Part shown: piece after piece, positions 47,491 to 58,751 of the stretch
Position numbering within the stretch: position 1 is the first letter of the stretch
Layout of the letters: every line of letters starts with the position of its first letter
NCBI GenBank assembly: GCA_025174535.1
Contig: JALBUN010000006.1
Span: 1 to 64,000 of the forward strand
Source of the DNA: Cantharellus purpuraceus
Lineage: Eukaryota > Basidiomycota > Agaricomycetes > Cantharellales > Hydnaceae
Length of the DNA: 64,000 bases
Direction: 5' to 3'
Notes under the pieces: generated by a model
Told to the model about the DNA's origin: nothing
The model's database searches: none
Seen by the model: the letters and a program-made list of their open reading frames with translations, nothing else
Made by a program: the position numbers and the translations under genes

Positions 47491-49289
47491 ATGTTGGGTT
47501 TCACTCGCGTGGCATGGATCAAGCACATGCTACTAGTGGTTTTCACATTTGTAAGTATTCATTCCCTCCTTTTCGGTACGCAACAACTGGATATGACGAC
47601 GCTGCAGATCGGCCTCCACTCGCTTCTCGGCCTTACCCATGAGTCATATGATAGCGTAGCCTCTGAGTCTTTCCAGAGCATAACCTCCAGCTGGCGTGCC
47701 CGGATCTCGTTTACGGAGGTTCATTCGGCGCCTTCTGTCCGTCGTGCAAATGCTACTCTGATAATGCTGGCGCGTAATAAGGAGCTCGAAGAGGTCGTGT
47801 TTTCAATGAGGCAATTAGAAGACCGATTCAACAAGAAATATAACTATCCGTGGGTGTTCCTCAATGATGAGCCATTCACACAGGAGTTCAAAAAGTAAGG
47901 AACTCTGATTTGGCAGAATTTGCTGTACACCCATCCATTTAACCGACCCTTCCACCAGTCGAACTTCCATGCTAACCCAGGCCAATACGTCTTACGGACT
48001 CATTCCTCATGAACACTGGGTGCAGCCTGAGTGGATAGATGAAAAAAAGGCCGAGGCAGGGAGGAATAGCCTCACGCGCCAGCGTGTACTGTATGGTGGT
48101 AAATGAACTTTCTAATGTGTGGTCCTCTTTGGAGATGATATCACGTTTTCAGACAGTGTTTCCTACCGGAATATGTGTCGTTTCAATTCGGGGGCAAGTC
48201 ATATTCAGAGCTTCTACCTACCCCGTCTTAAATATTCTCTGCAGTTCTTCTTTCACCACGAACTTTTGAAAGGTTATCGGTATTACTGGCGCGTAGAGTG
48301 TGTAACTTTGCGCCAATTACAGGAGCCTCAGAGACTGATTTTGTGATCTACAGACCGGATGTTCGATTCTATTGTGATCTTGAATACGACCCATTCCTGA
48401 AAATGCAAGATGAAGAGAAAGTATATGGTAAGCAGGATGTAAATGTCACTGTGATCGAGTTATGTTATGATATCGATTGGTCATATATTAACAGGATTTA
48501 CCATGGCGCTTGTCGAAATTGAAAAGACCATTCCGACTTTGTGGGATACCGTGAAGGGTGAGTCGCTTACTACGGTCAGCATTTGTGTGAGGCAATACAC
48601 CTTGGAACTTAGCATTGTCCGCTGCTCAGACTTCACTCATCAATACCCTGAACTGCTTCATCCAGAAAATGCGCTAGGCTTCCTATCTGATGATGACGGT
48701 GAAACATATAATCGATGTCACTGTTCGTTTTCTTTCTGGTCCAGTCGATTCTCCGGCTAACTCACACGATCAGTTTGGAGCAACTTTGAGATTGCCGATA
48801 TGGATTTTTGGCGGAGTGAAGCTTATTCTTGGTTCTTCGATCACCTAGACCGTGCTGGAGGGTTTTATTATGAGGTAAAAGCTTAGTGTCATGTGAAATA
48901 TAGAAATTCTGACGACAGCGCATACTTGGTCAGCGATGGGGTGACGCGCCTGTTCATAGTATAGCTGCAGGCCTCTTACTGCCAAAAGACAAATTGCACT
49001 TCTTCTCTGACATTGGGTATAAGCACTCCACCTTCCAGCATTGTCCCCAAGGCGAGGAACACATCCGTGGCAAATGTTGGTGTAACGACAAGGACAACTT
49101 TGGTGCGTGTGCTTTCTCTTCGGAGATGACTGTACAATGACGAATGAGACACCTCTCGCAGACTACGAAGAATATTCATGCATAAGGAATTTCGACAAAC
49201 TGTTCCCACCTAATGTCACTTTTCTAGAGACAGTGGATCTGCCTGTCGAAGTGGAACCAGGTTTGGACCCCGCGAGAGTTAATCCCTAG
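47491..49289 (+). CDS. GT15 alpha-1,2-mannosyltransferase (Kre2/Mnt1/Ktr family)
   Basis: Golgi type-II membrane mannosyltransferase that adds alpha-1,2-linked mannose to glycoproteins. ATG 47491 starts MLGFTRVAWIKHMLLVVFTF, a single anchor helix. After a stem region come [54 protein letters not shown], then DSVSYRNMCRFNSG and [20 protein letters not shown] V, the donor-binding [63 protein letters not shown] and HCPQGEEHIRG before the stop at 49289. Exon joins keep phase throughout. The intron after FNSG uses a GC donor (GCAAGT) with a TCTGCAG acceptor. No lesions. Likely the functional member of a tandem pair. Confidence 0.92.
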
Positions 49290-50208
49290 ATGAATGTTTT
49301 TTACAGTACATGTGTCGACTGGGTTATTTGTATCATCATGTGTATTACTGCCTTTGGATCCATCAGCTGTCATCACATCATCCCCGAAGAGAGAGGTGAC
49401 TAACAACTGGTGTATGAACTATCATTTGCACGCTGTTAGTTGGCCGGCTTGAAATTCATGTACTAGTTGAAAATTCATGCTAGGCTATTTCTTTCTTGAG
49501 AATTTTGACATGCTGCGGCCTCTTCCATATTAGTATGCTGCGGCTCCTTCATATATCTTGGCGCGCTAGATTAACTTCCGTAGGTTATTGCAACTTTCTC
49601 CATATGTTGAGGCGACCATATGTGTGCTAGTATACGAGTCACACTGTTACATAGCACATAAAATGTGCTTCTACTATGTAAAGTAGTGTGGTTGGGGTTA
49701 AATCGAAAGCAATGAATGACGAGCAGCAGCACTCGTAACGAGGTTGGCTATGAGGTGATGGGAGTCCCCGCGGCTATGCGGCCGCCCACAGCGGACCTAT
49801 TTACAGAGCTTTACGGGAGCAGAGCACTACTACTGCACGACCCCTGTGCAAGCGCACACCTTTTTCATTATCACCAGCGATCGTTGTCATGTAAACGTTG
49901 CATCTCTTTGGTACTTAGGTCAACGCTGGATCCGGACTCGGATACCGGTTGTCTCATCTCAGCAGGTGGAGCTGGTCGGCGTCAAGGAAGTGAACACCTA
50001 TCTTTGCATATCATTGGAGCGCTCGGGTCGCCCCCGAGAATGGTATCCTCTCTTTCTCTGCATCTCATACATGCTCTCTTTCACTGCTAGTCGAGGAAAG
50101 TTCGTCAGAACTGTCGCGGTCGTTATTCTAGCCTCTGTATGTTCAACCAACGTGTCATCGAATGAACTTGCTGATTTCAGGCTGGTCGGTGACCCATGTC
50201 TAGGGAGC
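49290..50208. other. Spacer between tandem GT15 genes
   Basis: No separate gene recognised. The right half (from about 49900) may include the unresolved first exon of the second GT15 gene. Confidence 0.4.
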
Positions 50209-51892
50209 TGCATACTACTTTCTTACCGTCTTCAATCTCTCTCACAAACTAGATTTTTTTAATGGCATCACCTTTAACTCGGGTTTTCGTCAGCGACCCC
50301 ACATCACTACACCTATCACTAAACCATCATCCACGTCACCTGGGAAGGCCAACGCTACCCTTGTCATGCTTGTGCGAAACGAAGAGGTCAATGGCGCCGA
50401 ATCCTCTATGCAACAGATGGAAGACCGGTTTAACAGACGCTACAACTATCCATGGGTCTTCTTGAACGACGTTCCGTTCACAGAAGACTTCATAAGGTGG
50501 AACTGTTCCGCCGTTCGTACTTCTTTCATTGTTTCTAACTGCGCAATGCTAGTCGAACGCAGAGATTGACAAACGCCAGTGTCTCATATGGACTCATTCC
50601 TAGCTCTCAGTGGGGGCCTCCTGAATGGATAGATCCTGGCAGAGCCCAGGAAGGGCGAGAGAAATTAAGTAGCCAGGGTGTTGTTCATGCGGGTGAGTCA
50701 CTACATCATCGTGCTCATCAGGCAATTTAGTTTGAGATTCAGGAAGCTTACCGTAAGGCCTTAGTCCCCCATTGTCAAGCGTAATAAAGTCACATTCACT
50801 TCAACAGTTACCAGAATATGTGTACTTTCAACTCGGGAGTGAGCGAACAACCTCTTGAATGAATATTCAAAACTGATTCAGATCATCACAGTTTTTCTAT
50901 CGGCATGCTTTTCTCCAGAAGTATCGTTACTATTGGAGAGTAGAGTATGCATTCGTACTGCATCGGCTGGAATGAATTGTCACAATTAACTCGTCCACGT
51001 CAACAGGCCTTATGTGAATTACTACTGCGACCTCGACTACGATCCCTTACGTCTCATGCAGGATAATGAGAAAATTTATGGTTAGTCTACATAGGCCATA
51101 TCAATGTGCTTGAATTTGTGACTCTTGTTATCCCGGGTGCAGGGTTTACTATCGCGCTGTACGAGTTTGAGGCAACAATATCGACATTATGGGACACTGT
51201 CAAGAGTCGGTATCCCGTTCCGTCTGCTGTACATTCTCCTAGCTTAGCTACTCACTATTCTGACAGACTTTACCCGACACAATCCTGAATATGTACACCC
51301 GGATAATGCCATGCGATTCTTGTCCGATAACAACGGAGAAAGCTACAACCTGTGCCATTGTACGTTTCCTTCACAAGCCCTACGTTCCCGACGCTGAGTG
51401 TATCGCGGAATCGGATCACAGTCTGGAGCAACTTCGAAATCGCGGACATGGACTTTTGGCGTGGAGAGGCCTACTCGGCTTACTTTGAGCATCTGTATAA
51501 ATCAGGCGGATTCTACTATGAGGTAAATGCACTCAAAGACTTTTATTTTGACGATTTGCACTCATACATCTGTCAAAGCGATGGGGAGATGCACCTGTGC
51601 ACAGCATTGCAGCATCTCTGTTCCTTCCCAGGGACAAGCTCCACTTTTTCTCCGATATTGGCTACCAACATACAGCGTATACGCATTGTCCCCAGGGGCA
51701 GGAACACTCGCGGGGTAAGTGTTCATGCAACAAAGCTGACAATTTTGGTGAGTGCTCCATGTGGTGCTACGTGTTTTCTCTTTCATTTTTTCCCCTTTGG
51801 GTGGTTTGAGCGGAAAATTAACTCGACTCGTATTTCTAGACTACGATGGGTACTCTTGCCTCAGCAGATACGAGCGCATGGCAGTCAGTTAG
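50209..51892 (+). pseudogene. GT15 mannosyltransferase, second copy, probably frameshifted
   Basis: Tandem paralogue of 47491-49289. Readable from YYFLTVFNLSHKLDFFNGIT (possible anchor; start codon not identified) through [164 protein letters not shown] and the tail DYDGYSCLSRYERMAVS with TAG at 51890-51892. Where copy 1 has DSVSY at the start of an exon, this copy begins directly at YQNMC: about ten bases are missing after the acceptor near 50806 and the phases no longer agree. Most other splice joins remain good, so decay is recent, or a different splice site is used. Confidence 0.7.
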
Positions 51893-52559
51893 CTGCAACA
51901 GAGGCGTTGTCGGCCCCTCAGCAAAAATAGTTGCGCGTACGGTTCTTTCACCTAGGTCGTCCCGCCGTGATCGTGGCCTTCCATTATCTCCACTGAAGAT
52001 TAGATACGTCTTCAGTGTCAAGTTTCATTACCTCCACTCCCATCACGAAATGACGAGAGGGCTAACGATACTGCTGTATATATCTGCAGGATCCGACCTG
52101 TCCTCATTGCATCACATAGAGCCTCAATATCAGTACTAGTATATTGTAATGTTCGTATAACATTATTCGAGTGGTTCAATACATATGAAGTCAAAGTCCC
52201 CAGAGCAAGGGTTCAAATTGTATATATCTCGCTACGGACGGGAGAGTAGAATACCGACTCTTTCCATCATTCGGCGACTGCCCCCCTTCACTTGTGCTAC
52301 TGAAGAGGGGAGATTATTTTTCGGAAAGGAGTCGCTGCTCGATGACGTAAGTGTAACGAGTCCCTGAGTCACTGATCGATGACATGCTGGAGGCCGCTGA
52401 CTCGCAAATATCAGGATGCTCGAGTTCAGGAAGATGGGACCACCTGCGCCCGCATAAGGCTGGGATAGTTTTCTTATAATAAGGTGTGGCAGATCGGAAC
52501 AGCAGGGAATATTCCAGGGCTAACTTATGGAAAAGAAGTTCTTGAGTACAGGAACGCAC
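51893..52559. other. Spacer after GT15 pair
   Basis: No gene recognised on either strand; several stops in all frames. Confidence 0.45.
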
Positions 52560-52960
52560 ATGGAGATGAAGTGATTCCCGCTGATAACAAGCTGTGTTAG
52601 TCGTATATATTCTCGAAGGTGGAAGACCAGCGGGTCAGGTACAACACAGAGGTTCCTGGTCAGGTGGGCATTTGGAAATCCCCAGCTAGCAGATGACATA
52701 TCCCAACAACTGCCTGGCCTCAGTGTACGACTGGCCTCAACACTCGCCTGATTTAGTATCGTGACGAAATGATATAGGATAAATATCATATAGGTTATGA
52801 TCCAAGGGTGGACCTCTTTCGAGACAAGACAGTAAAAAGACAGTGGGAGGGAGATTAGCTGCTGACTCAGATATCTGGAGAACGAGTTCAATAGCAAATG
52901 GACGAATAAGTACCGTCTTGGTTCCAGTGGCGCCATTCTCCCAAGGTGAATGACACATGT
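52560..52960 (-). pseudogene. F-box protein gene 6, decayed copy of gene 5
   Basis: Minus-strand fragments line up with 53375-54529 in shifting frames: RPFAIELVLQISESAANLPP for the F-box start, CLVSKEVHPWII for CMVSKAVHHWVV, FPNAHLTRNLCVVPD for VPNAHLVRNLYLSPN. Only the first third of the gene is represented and at least two frame changes are needed. Confidence 0.75.
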
Positions 52961-53374
52961 GTCATCTTCCTGTATTAAGGTTTGAGTTGGCCTCATTGAT
53001 GTTTGCAACTTCTTCGCTATCTTTTCTCTCTGAATATCCGTGATCTTGTGTGACTACTTCGTTGTTTCAAAGCTGGGGCGTGTCCAAGTCCGGAACAATA
53101 TGGCATGCACATTGCCAAATATATCGCCTTCTTGATTGAACTGCCATGATTAATTTCATGTACAGTGGCGTCACATCCTATATGTCATGTGCCCTCTCAA
53201 TATTTGCCAATACATTTTTAGGAGCGCCGTTTATATGCACTGTAGCTCTCCAAAACAGGGGAATAGCGAGCGATAACCATACCCGGCCCTTACCGAGCAG
53301 ACAAAATTAATTTCCCACAGGAAACTCGTCGTATTCGACCTTGGAGGTTGGCGATGTGTTGGATTCCGACATCG
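52961..53374. other. Spacer between F-box copies
   Basis: No coding signal; AT-rich. Confidence 0.4.
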
Positions 53375-54529
53375 TTAGGTGGCTGATCCTCCAACCTTCA
53401 CTTCTTGTCGGGCCCAAGACTGCTGATGTTGAGATAGAAGCCGGTCGGCGGTCTCCCAAACATCTTCACCACCTTGAAACCAGTCATTCCAGTCGGATGA
53501 CCCAAAGTGTGTGCGATTAGGCATAACCACAACCTTGTGCTTGTGATGGAATGAACATGCTCTGACCGCAGCTGCTATTTGCTGCTCGACGCGGGACGCC
53601 ACAATACGCCCAGGGTCCAGTGCCATCTGACTCTGTAAACCAATAACTCTCAACTTCTCGGGAACGTCGAGTGATCCCAGGAAGCGAGACAATGCATTCA
53701 CACTAAAGACAATGTTCCCTCCCCAAACTATGTGCGTGAGACGAAAAAGTATAGCCGGCAACCGAAGGTGATATTGCGGGAGCGCCACAGAATTTGTTAT
53801 GTAGAGGTGAGTGAGGGATGGGAACAGCTGATTTAAGATGTCCATTAGAGGGACATGGTCAGACAGATCATGAATAGTTAAATGGGTGAGGGCGGGTATT
53901 TCTTGAGAGCACGTTAGGGCACGAAGTAAGAGATGTGCGCTACTTGCAAGCTTTTGTAATTTTGTACACGCTTGAAGATTGACGGTGTGCACGTTAGGTG
54001 AAAGGTAGAGATTTCTGACCAAATGTGCATTTGGAACCTCTAGCGCTTGACCTGTCCCCAAGCCCGCCTGATACAGTATTGTAACGGTTCGATATAGGAT
54101 AGGAACAACCCAATGATGAACCGCCTTCGAGACCATGCATAGTGAATACGCGGTAGGTGGGTGATTGGCTGCTATCTCAAAGACCTGGCAAATGAGTTCA
54201 AGGGGCAATCCAGCGAATGGCCATGTTGGTGACCGCGAGAGATGCCCGTGCGAAGTCGTAAAGGTTCCTCTCATCAGAGTCTGTCTTGAGTGAGGTGTTT
54301 GCAGTTCCTGCCTTCCCTTGAGGCATCCGTCACAGCTCAAGCTTTGCATGTGAGGAGTTGTGACCGTGACGGTGTGACAGTTGCTCGGCACTTTAAGCAG
54401 CCTTTGTGGCTCAATACTCTCTAGCCATCCGTTTTTGTTCAGAACCCTGTTAATTGTGACGTTTGTTATATAGCCATTTCTTAGAAATATCAGATAGGAG
54501 TTTTGACCCGTTTGAGTCCCGCCCCTCAT
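53375..54529 (-). CDS. F-box protein 5 (open)
   Basis: Single open frame of 384 codons; the true start may be the internal ATG at 54274 (MRGTFTTSHGHLSRSP), since the N-terminal 85 residues before it show no family features. F-box: WPFAGLPLELICQVFEIAAN then TAYSLCMVSKAVHHWVVPIL. Leucine-rich body: VPNAHLVRNLYLSPNVHTVN, IPALTHLTIHDLSDHVPLMD, LFPSLTHLYITNS. The C-terminus has the cluster motif DWNDWFQGGEDVWETADRLL before a short tail and TAA at 53375. Predicted SCF adaptor with unknown substrate. The decayed relative 0.4 kb downstream shows local tandem duplication. Confidence 0.8.
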   Translation of the reverse strand: MRGGTQTGQNSYLIFLRNGYITNVTINRVLNKNGWLESIEPQRLLKVPSNCHTVTVTTPHMQSLSCDGCLKGRQELQTPHSRQTLMRGTFTTSHGHLSRSPTWPFAGLPLELICQVFEIAANHPPTAYSLCMVSKAVHHWVVPILYRTVTILYQAGLGTGQALEVPNAHLVRNLYLSPNVHTVNLQACTKLQKLASSAHLLLRALTCSQEIPALTHLTIHDLSDHVPLMDILNQLFPSLTHLYITNSVALPQYHLRLPAILFRLTHIVWGGNIVFSVNALSRFLGSLDVPEKLRVIGLQSQMALDPGRIVASRVEQQIAAAVRACSFHHKHKVVVMPNRTHFGSSDWNDWFQGGEDVWETADRLLSQHQQSWARQEVKVGGSAT

Positions 54530-54684
54530 GTTGAATAACGGCTGTTATCAATTCGCCCGATCCTCCCCGTGGGGTAGCTGATATGACTCGGAAGTTTCGC
54601 TTAGTTATTTAAATGACTGCTCTCCAGACTCTCCTACAAAATCCCTCGTTCTCTACAAGCATACGAACCATCCTCACCACCCAA

Positions 54685-55520
54685 ATGCGTTTTACTCGCC
54701 ACCCTGTGGTCAGTTCATTCTACTATGTATTTCTCCCGTATCGACTATAGAATACTTTTTTCAGGAATCACGCTCCCATGGAGAGGTAATGTCAACACTG
54801 TCCTATTACACTGCCTTAAAATCTTCTCAAAACACAAAGAGAATGCCTAAGATGACGTTTAACATACGCGCAGCCTTTAATACATTGAGCCGTGGCATAG
54901 GTCGCAAAATGGCATGTCTCTTTACTTCCTTTCTCCAAGAATCATAACTTTCTAAATTTACATGCAGAAATTCACACCATATACTGACCCGGACCTGATG
55001 GACACATTCCCTCTTCCAGCTGGTACGGTCCTTTGTGAAGAGGGAGTCTCGTTGCGAATTGACATATTTGTGAGTGCGCCTCCGTACTGTCCCTGTCCAT
55101 CACCAAAACAGCCAACTTTAGAACGCAGTCAAGCGTATTAAGAAGGGACCTTACCCTTGTACTTCATCTTCGAAACAGACTATACCCGTTTCAGAGCTCG
55201 AATCTCACACTCATGAGGTTCCTTTTGAGGACACTGATCCATCTGATGCATTGGATACAGGTATACCCCGTGAGCAACGGTTGGTATTGACGATACCTAC
55301 GATACTCGTCACACCCGCAGAGCCTTGCAGCCGATATCAGTCACCCGAACCCTACCGCGGACGTACGCTGCGAAGCGGCGTGAGCAAGTACCTTCCGACG
55401 CCTCCCTCTCCCTTCGAGTCTCGCATGTCGACAAAACATACCTTGGGGAATAATGGTCCTAGTTCTCCATCGGACAACCCTCGTAGGAGACGTGCCTTAG
55501 ACAGGGTCAGTCGCTCTTAA
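54685..55520 (+). CDS. Unknown basic, Pro/Ser-rich protein
   Basis: Family not recognised. Model: ATG 54685 MRFTRHPV, intron, a short exon (ESRSHGE), intron, RMPKMTFNIRAAFNTLSRGI GRKM, an intron that would use a GC donor (GCATGT), KFTPYTDPDLMDTFPLPAGT VLCEEGVSLRIDIF, intron, then a long last exon from NAVKRIKKGPYPCTSSSKQT to RRRRALDRVSRS and TAA at 55520. The last exon is Pro/Ser/Arg-rich with motifs such as YLPTPPSPFE. About 210 residues. A hydrophobic stretch lies just downstream (AYVVILLVWMYIAI near 55600) and might be a further exon. Confidence 0.5.
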
Positions 55521-55544
55521 TATTCCTGGATATCACTAAGCTCG

Positions 55545-55963
55545 ATGGAATACATTGAAGCACGAACCCAGCGGGAACATACACGCTTTTGCCACATATA
55601 TGGCATATGTTGTGATACTTCTCGTTTGGATGTATATTGCTATTCAAGACATTCCAAGAAAAATCCGCGCCAGGGCCTCCAGGTGGAGGAAGTGTTAATT
55701 ATAGTTCATCGCATGGACAGCTTTCAGTCAATATCTCTGCACTGTATCTACCAAAAAAAGATTCTGTATATTTTCATGTTGCAGCCTCAAGTATTCCCTC
55801 GTCAATGCATGATTTGAATATTGCGTCGACCGCTAAACTGCCAGAAACACTGGTTTCCTGTCTTCATGGAGAACGGCTGTATGATGCAATGCTGGATATG
55901 TCTAAGGCAATGCGAGCATCTACAGCAGGTGAAAAGCTCGTCACTCTAACGAGTCTGCAGTGA
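55545..55963 (+). CDS. Unknown short coding segment
   Basis: From about 55640 an open frame reads TFQEKSAPGPPGGGSVNYSS, ISALYLPKKDSVYFHVAASS, LPETLVSCLHGERLYDAMLD and ends LVTLTSLQ with TGA at 55963. Composition is protein-like and an AG acceptor precedes it. The 5' exon is not settled: one upstream frame encodes a hydrophobic helix. It could be a continuation of the gene ending at 55520 or a separate small gene. Confidence 0.35.
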
Positions 55964-56944
55964 ATAGCGATTGCAACAGACTGCTGACTAGCATGGTTGA
56001 TCCTATTGATCCTATCAATTTCTTCCCTGGTGTGTTGACTGACAGGCGTTGGATTGGGATTTTTCTTGTTCTCTGACAGAAATTGGTGTGTCTTAGAGTA
56101 AAGATAACTGGTGATGCGCGACAAGGGTAGCCACTCACACGTGCTGAGCTGGTTACATACATCTAGGAGGATCAGCATCCAACGAGGGACTCTGATATCC
56201 CTCCTGTGTAAAAACTGACGGGGACTGATTGTCGCCGGCAGCGCGCTCCGCCGACTTTCTCCGTTTCGAACACACCGCACTAACTATATGTTCCCCGAAC
56301 GACGTTCAATGTACCTGGGAATGAACAGGAGGGGGAAGAGATGACGAGGTAGGTAATGGAGAAAGTGAAGGCGTGGTGGCTGTCGAGGCGGGCATGAATG
56401 AATGGGTATTGTGCAGTATACTCAGGATGCAGGTATGATTGGGAATGACAGACACCAAAACGTTCGGATACGAGTGCAGAGTTGGAGTGAGCACAAGCAA
56501 CAGCTACAGGTGGGTTAGGTGATCAAGCGTGGGACGCAGACGCAGATGAAACAAAGGAGGGCACAAAACAGAGCTTCAAAGAGCGTGTTACGGGACTTTG
56601 CGATTACGACCCGCAGTAGCACCGCGATAAAGAGACTACGACCGCGTGTACTGAGGCTGTTTTTATTGATTGGTCATTATGCATTAGTATTGAGTTTCAT
56701 GTGGGTGCTCAACATGCTGTCCGAGTATGGCGAGCAAGGCGTGGAGATGGGTAGTATACAACGGCGCCAAAAGCGTGTGGGAGCCAGGCGCGCGGACTCT
56801 TTTCACTCATCCCTATACCTCAAGTGAAGATTCAGGCATGAATGTGTTCATGCGTTTAACGCCGACCAAGCACAAATGTATGTACTAGACTTGCAGGCCT
56901 GCCTCCTCTGCCACCTATGACAAGCCCTGGCAAGGGTTTGTCGT
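55964..56944. other. No recognised gene
   Basis: Frames on both strands near 55864-56280 and 56519-56827 look incidental. Nothing assignable. Confidence 0.4.
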
Positions 56945-57325
56945 CTATGAAGGGGCATGGAATGATGCCCAATGATTTTGAAAGTTGCGGGAGATGGTAT
57001 GACTGCAGGCTAGGCCATTGGTGTCGACAACACCACATTGTCGGACTATGGGAGAGCGTGGTCGTCTTTCTGACGACGCTTTCCTCGATGAGCCTGCTTT
57101 CATTGCATCTTGGGTCGGAGAGCGCGCCGCTGATGCAGCCGGTGCCGGCTGTGATGTCGAGGCTACCGGCCATGGCCCCGGGGTCGGTCCATCCTGCCAT
57201 GAGGAGGCTGATGATGACGCAGCTGGGTATCCACCCTGCTGCGCATATCCAGCATTTGCCCCCTGGTCGTGAATATAGTGATATGCTGAGACGGTGGACC
57301 TGTATGCTGCCTCAACACCACTCTG
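56945..57325 (-). CDS. Unknown protein, Ala/Ser-rich with C-terminal Cys2His2-like motif
   Basis: Minus-strand exon after a GTGAGT...CGCAG intron: SGVEAAYRSTVSAYHYIHDQ, then a Gly/Ser/Ala/Pro-rich region and RQCGVVDTNGLACSHTISRN with FQNHWASFH. The spacing of two Cys and two His resembles degenerate zinc fingers found in many Agaricomycete unknown proteins; metal binding is inference. The first exon and start codon (possibly near 57365) are unresolved. Confidence 0.4.
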   Translation of the reverse strand, partial: QSGVEAAYRSTVSAYHYIHDQGANAGYAQQGGYPAASSSASSWQDGPTPGPWPVASTSQPAPAASAARSPTQDAMKAGSSRKASSERRPRSPIVRQCGVVDTNGLACSHTISRNFQNHWASFHAPS

Positions 57326-58751
57326 CGCTATTGTCATGTCAAAGTCACTCACATGTTCTGTCCACCATCTCAGTTATAAGGTACGAGCCGTGTGTGGCTA
57401 CATGCCACACACTGAAGCTGACCGGGGGCAACGGGTGGAAGATGGCCCGTTGGTGGACATCTTCCATACCCTGCCCCTACAAGTTTTTGAGGCCGTTTCC
57501 GACAGGGATTGTGAAGCGGCAGTTTAAGAGAGTGTGGGGGATATGATTAGGATCGCGTTGGGGTTGGTGGATCCGCAGCTTGTGAGGGTGAGGGATAAGA
57601 TGGGGGAGGTGAAGAAAGGGGAAGTGAAGGGGAAGGAGGAGGCGTCGAGGACGGAGGCGTTGAAGGAGGTGGATATACGTGGTTACTGATGTGCTCATGC
57701 TTGCTTTGTCACACATGTTTAAATGCCAGATGAATGAAATGGCGAAGGCCAAGGAGAAGCAGGAGAAGCCTCAAAACGCTTCAAAGTTGTTTCACAGACG
57801 GTAAGTGTCGCGGTATCGTGGCTGTATATTGGGGGCGTTGTCAGCCGATGATGGGTATGCGTCTTAGGACTCTTTACTGCTCCTTGATCATGGACGCCCG
57901 CAAGCCTGCGTGAATAGATAGCAAGACGAGGAGGAAGTGGTATGCAGGGGCGTGAGTGGAGGTATGACGCATGAGCAGCTTGCATTGATGGGGCCTGCTC
58001 TATTGAGACTCATCATTCTCGTTAGCTTTTGGATTGTTCCAAGACCGACGGCTGCAGCGTGAATCCTCTCGTAACCTACACACTTCATGTGAACAATGAA
58101 CAAAATAGCCGATCGGGATTGGCCATCATAGTGCGAATGTCGCCTCCTTCCAGCTTCAGTTTACGCTCTATGCTCAGTAATGGCTCTTGATACTCGCTTT
58201 CGTGTTCAATGACTAACCTCGATCCCCGCATGAGTGTTGTTTCTGGGCCGTTATGGTAGTGTGACGACCAGTTTAAAGGCTGACGGGGCCTTCTTTGTTA
58301 AATTCTATGACAAGAATATCTCAGTCGGTATGTCAATAGGGTTAGGGTTAGGTGAAAAGCAGCCACGGCCAGCATCTGATATGTGTTAGCCAACGTGATA
58401 ATTATAAATGAAGGGTCATGCACAAATGAAGGGTCGTCCATACGCAGGGTTGACCTCACATTCTGTATGGTGCGAGCATGCTTGTACCCAGTGTCTTCGC
58501 CCGTGTGGAGTTGTGAAGACCGCCTTCCAAGGGGACTTACATAATGTCATTGGTAAGAGTTAGAACAACAAGTCTTTCTTCCAGCAAACCGCTAGTTTAT
58601 GAGCAGTCACACAACCTACACTATCCCCTCCAACAATCCCCATCATGCCGTCGCCTGGATTTTGTCAGAAACGATTGGCCCTTGGCCCTTTGTTCTGTGA
58701 CAGCTTGTCAGTCATTTCAGAGTCCGCAATTCGTAATTCCGTCAAGAACCC
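57326..58751. other. Unassigned region with telomere-like repeat
   Basis: Purine-rich, with long G-rich runs at 57530-57670 that keep several frames open by composition. At about 58337-58353 lies AGGGTTAGGGTTAGG, slightly over two TTAGGG units. No gene recognised. Confidence 0.4.

Noticed and set aside
36100..54529. F-box cluster as NLR-type or toxin-antitoxin island
   Set aside because: The genes show F-box and leucine-rich features only; no NB-ARC, toxin fold or linked partner was recognised.
57530..57670. Coding frame in the G-rich stretch
   Set aside because: Frames are open because of purine bias; no start, splice support or family resemblance.
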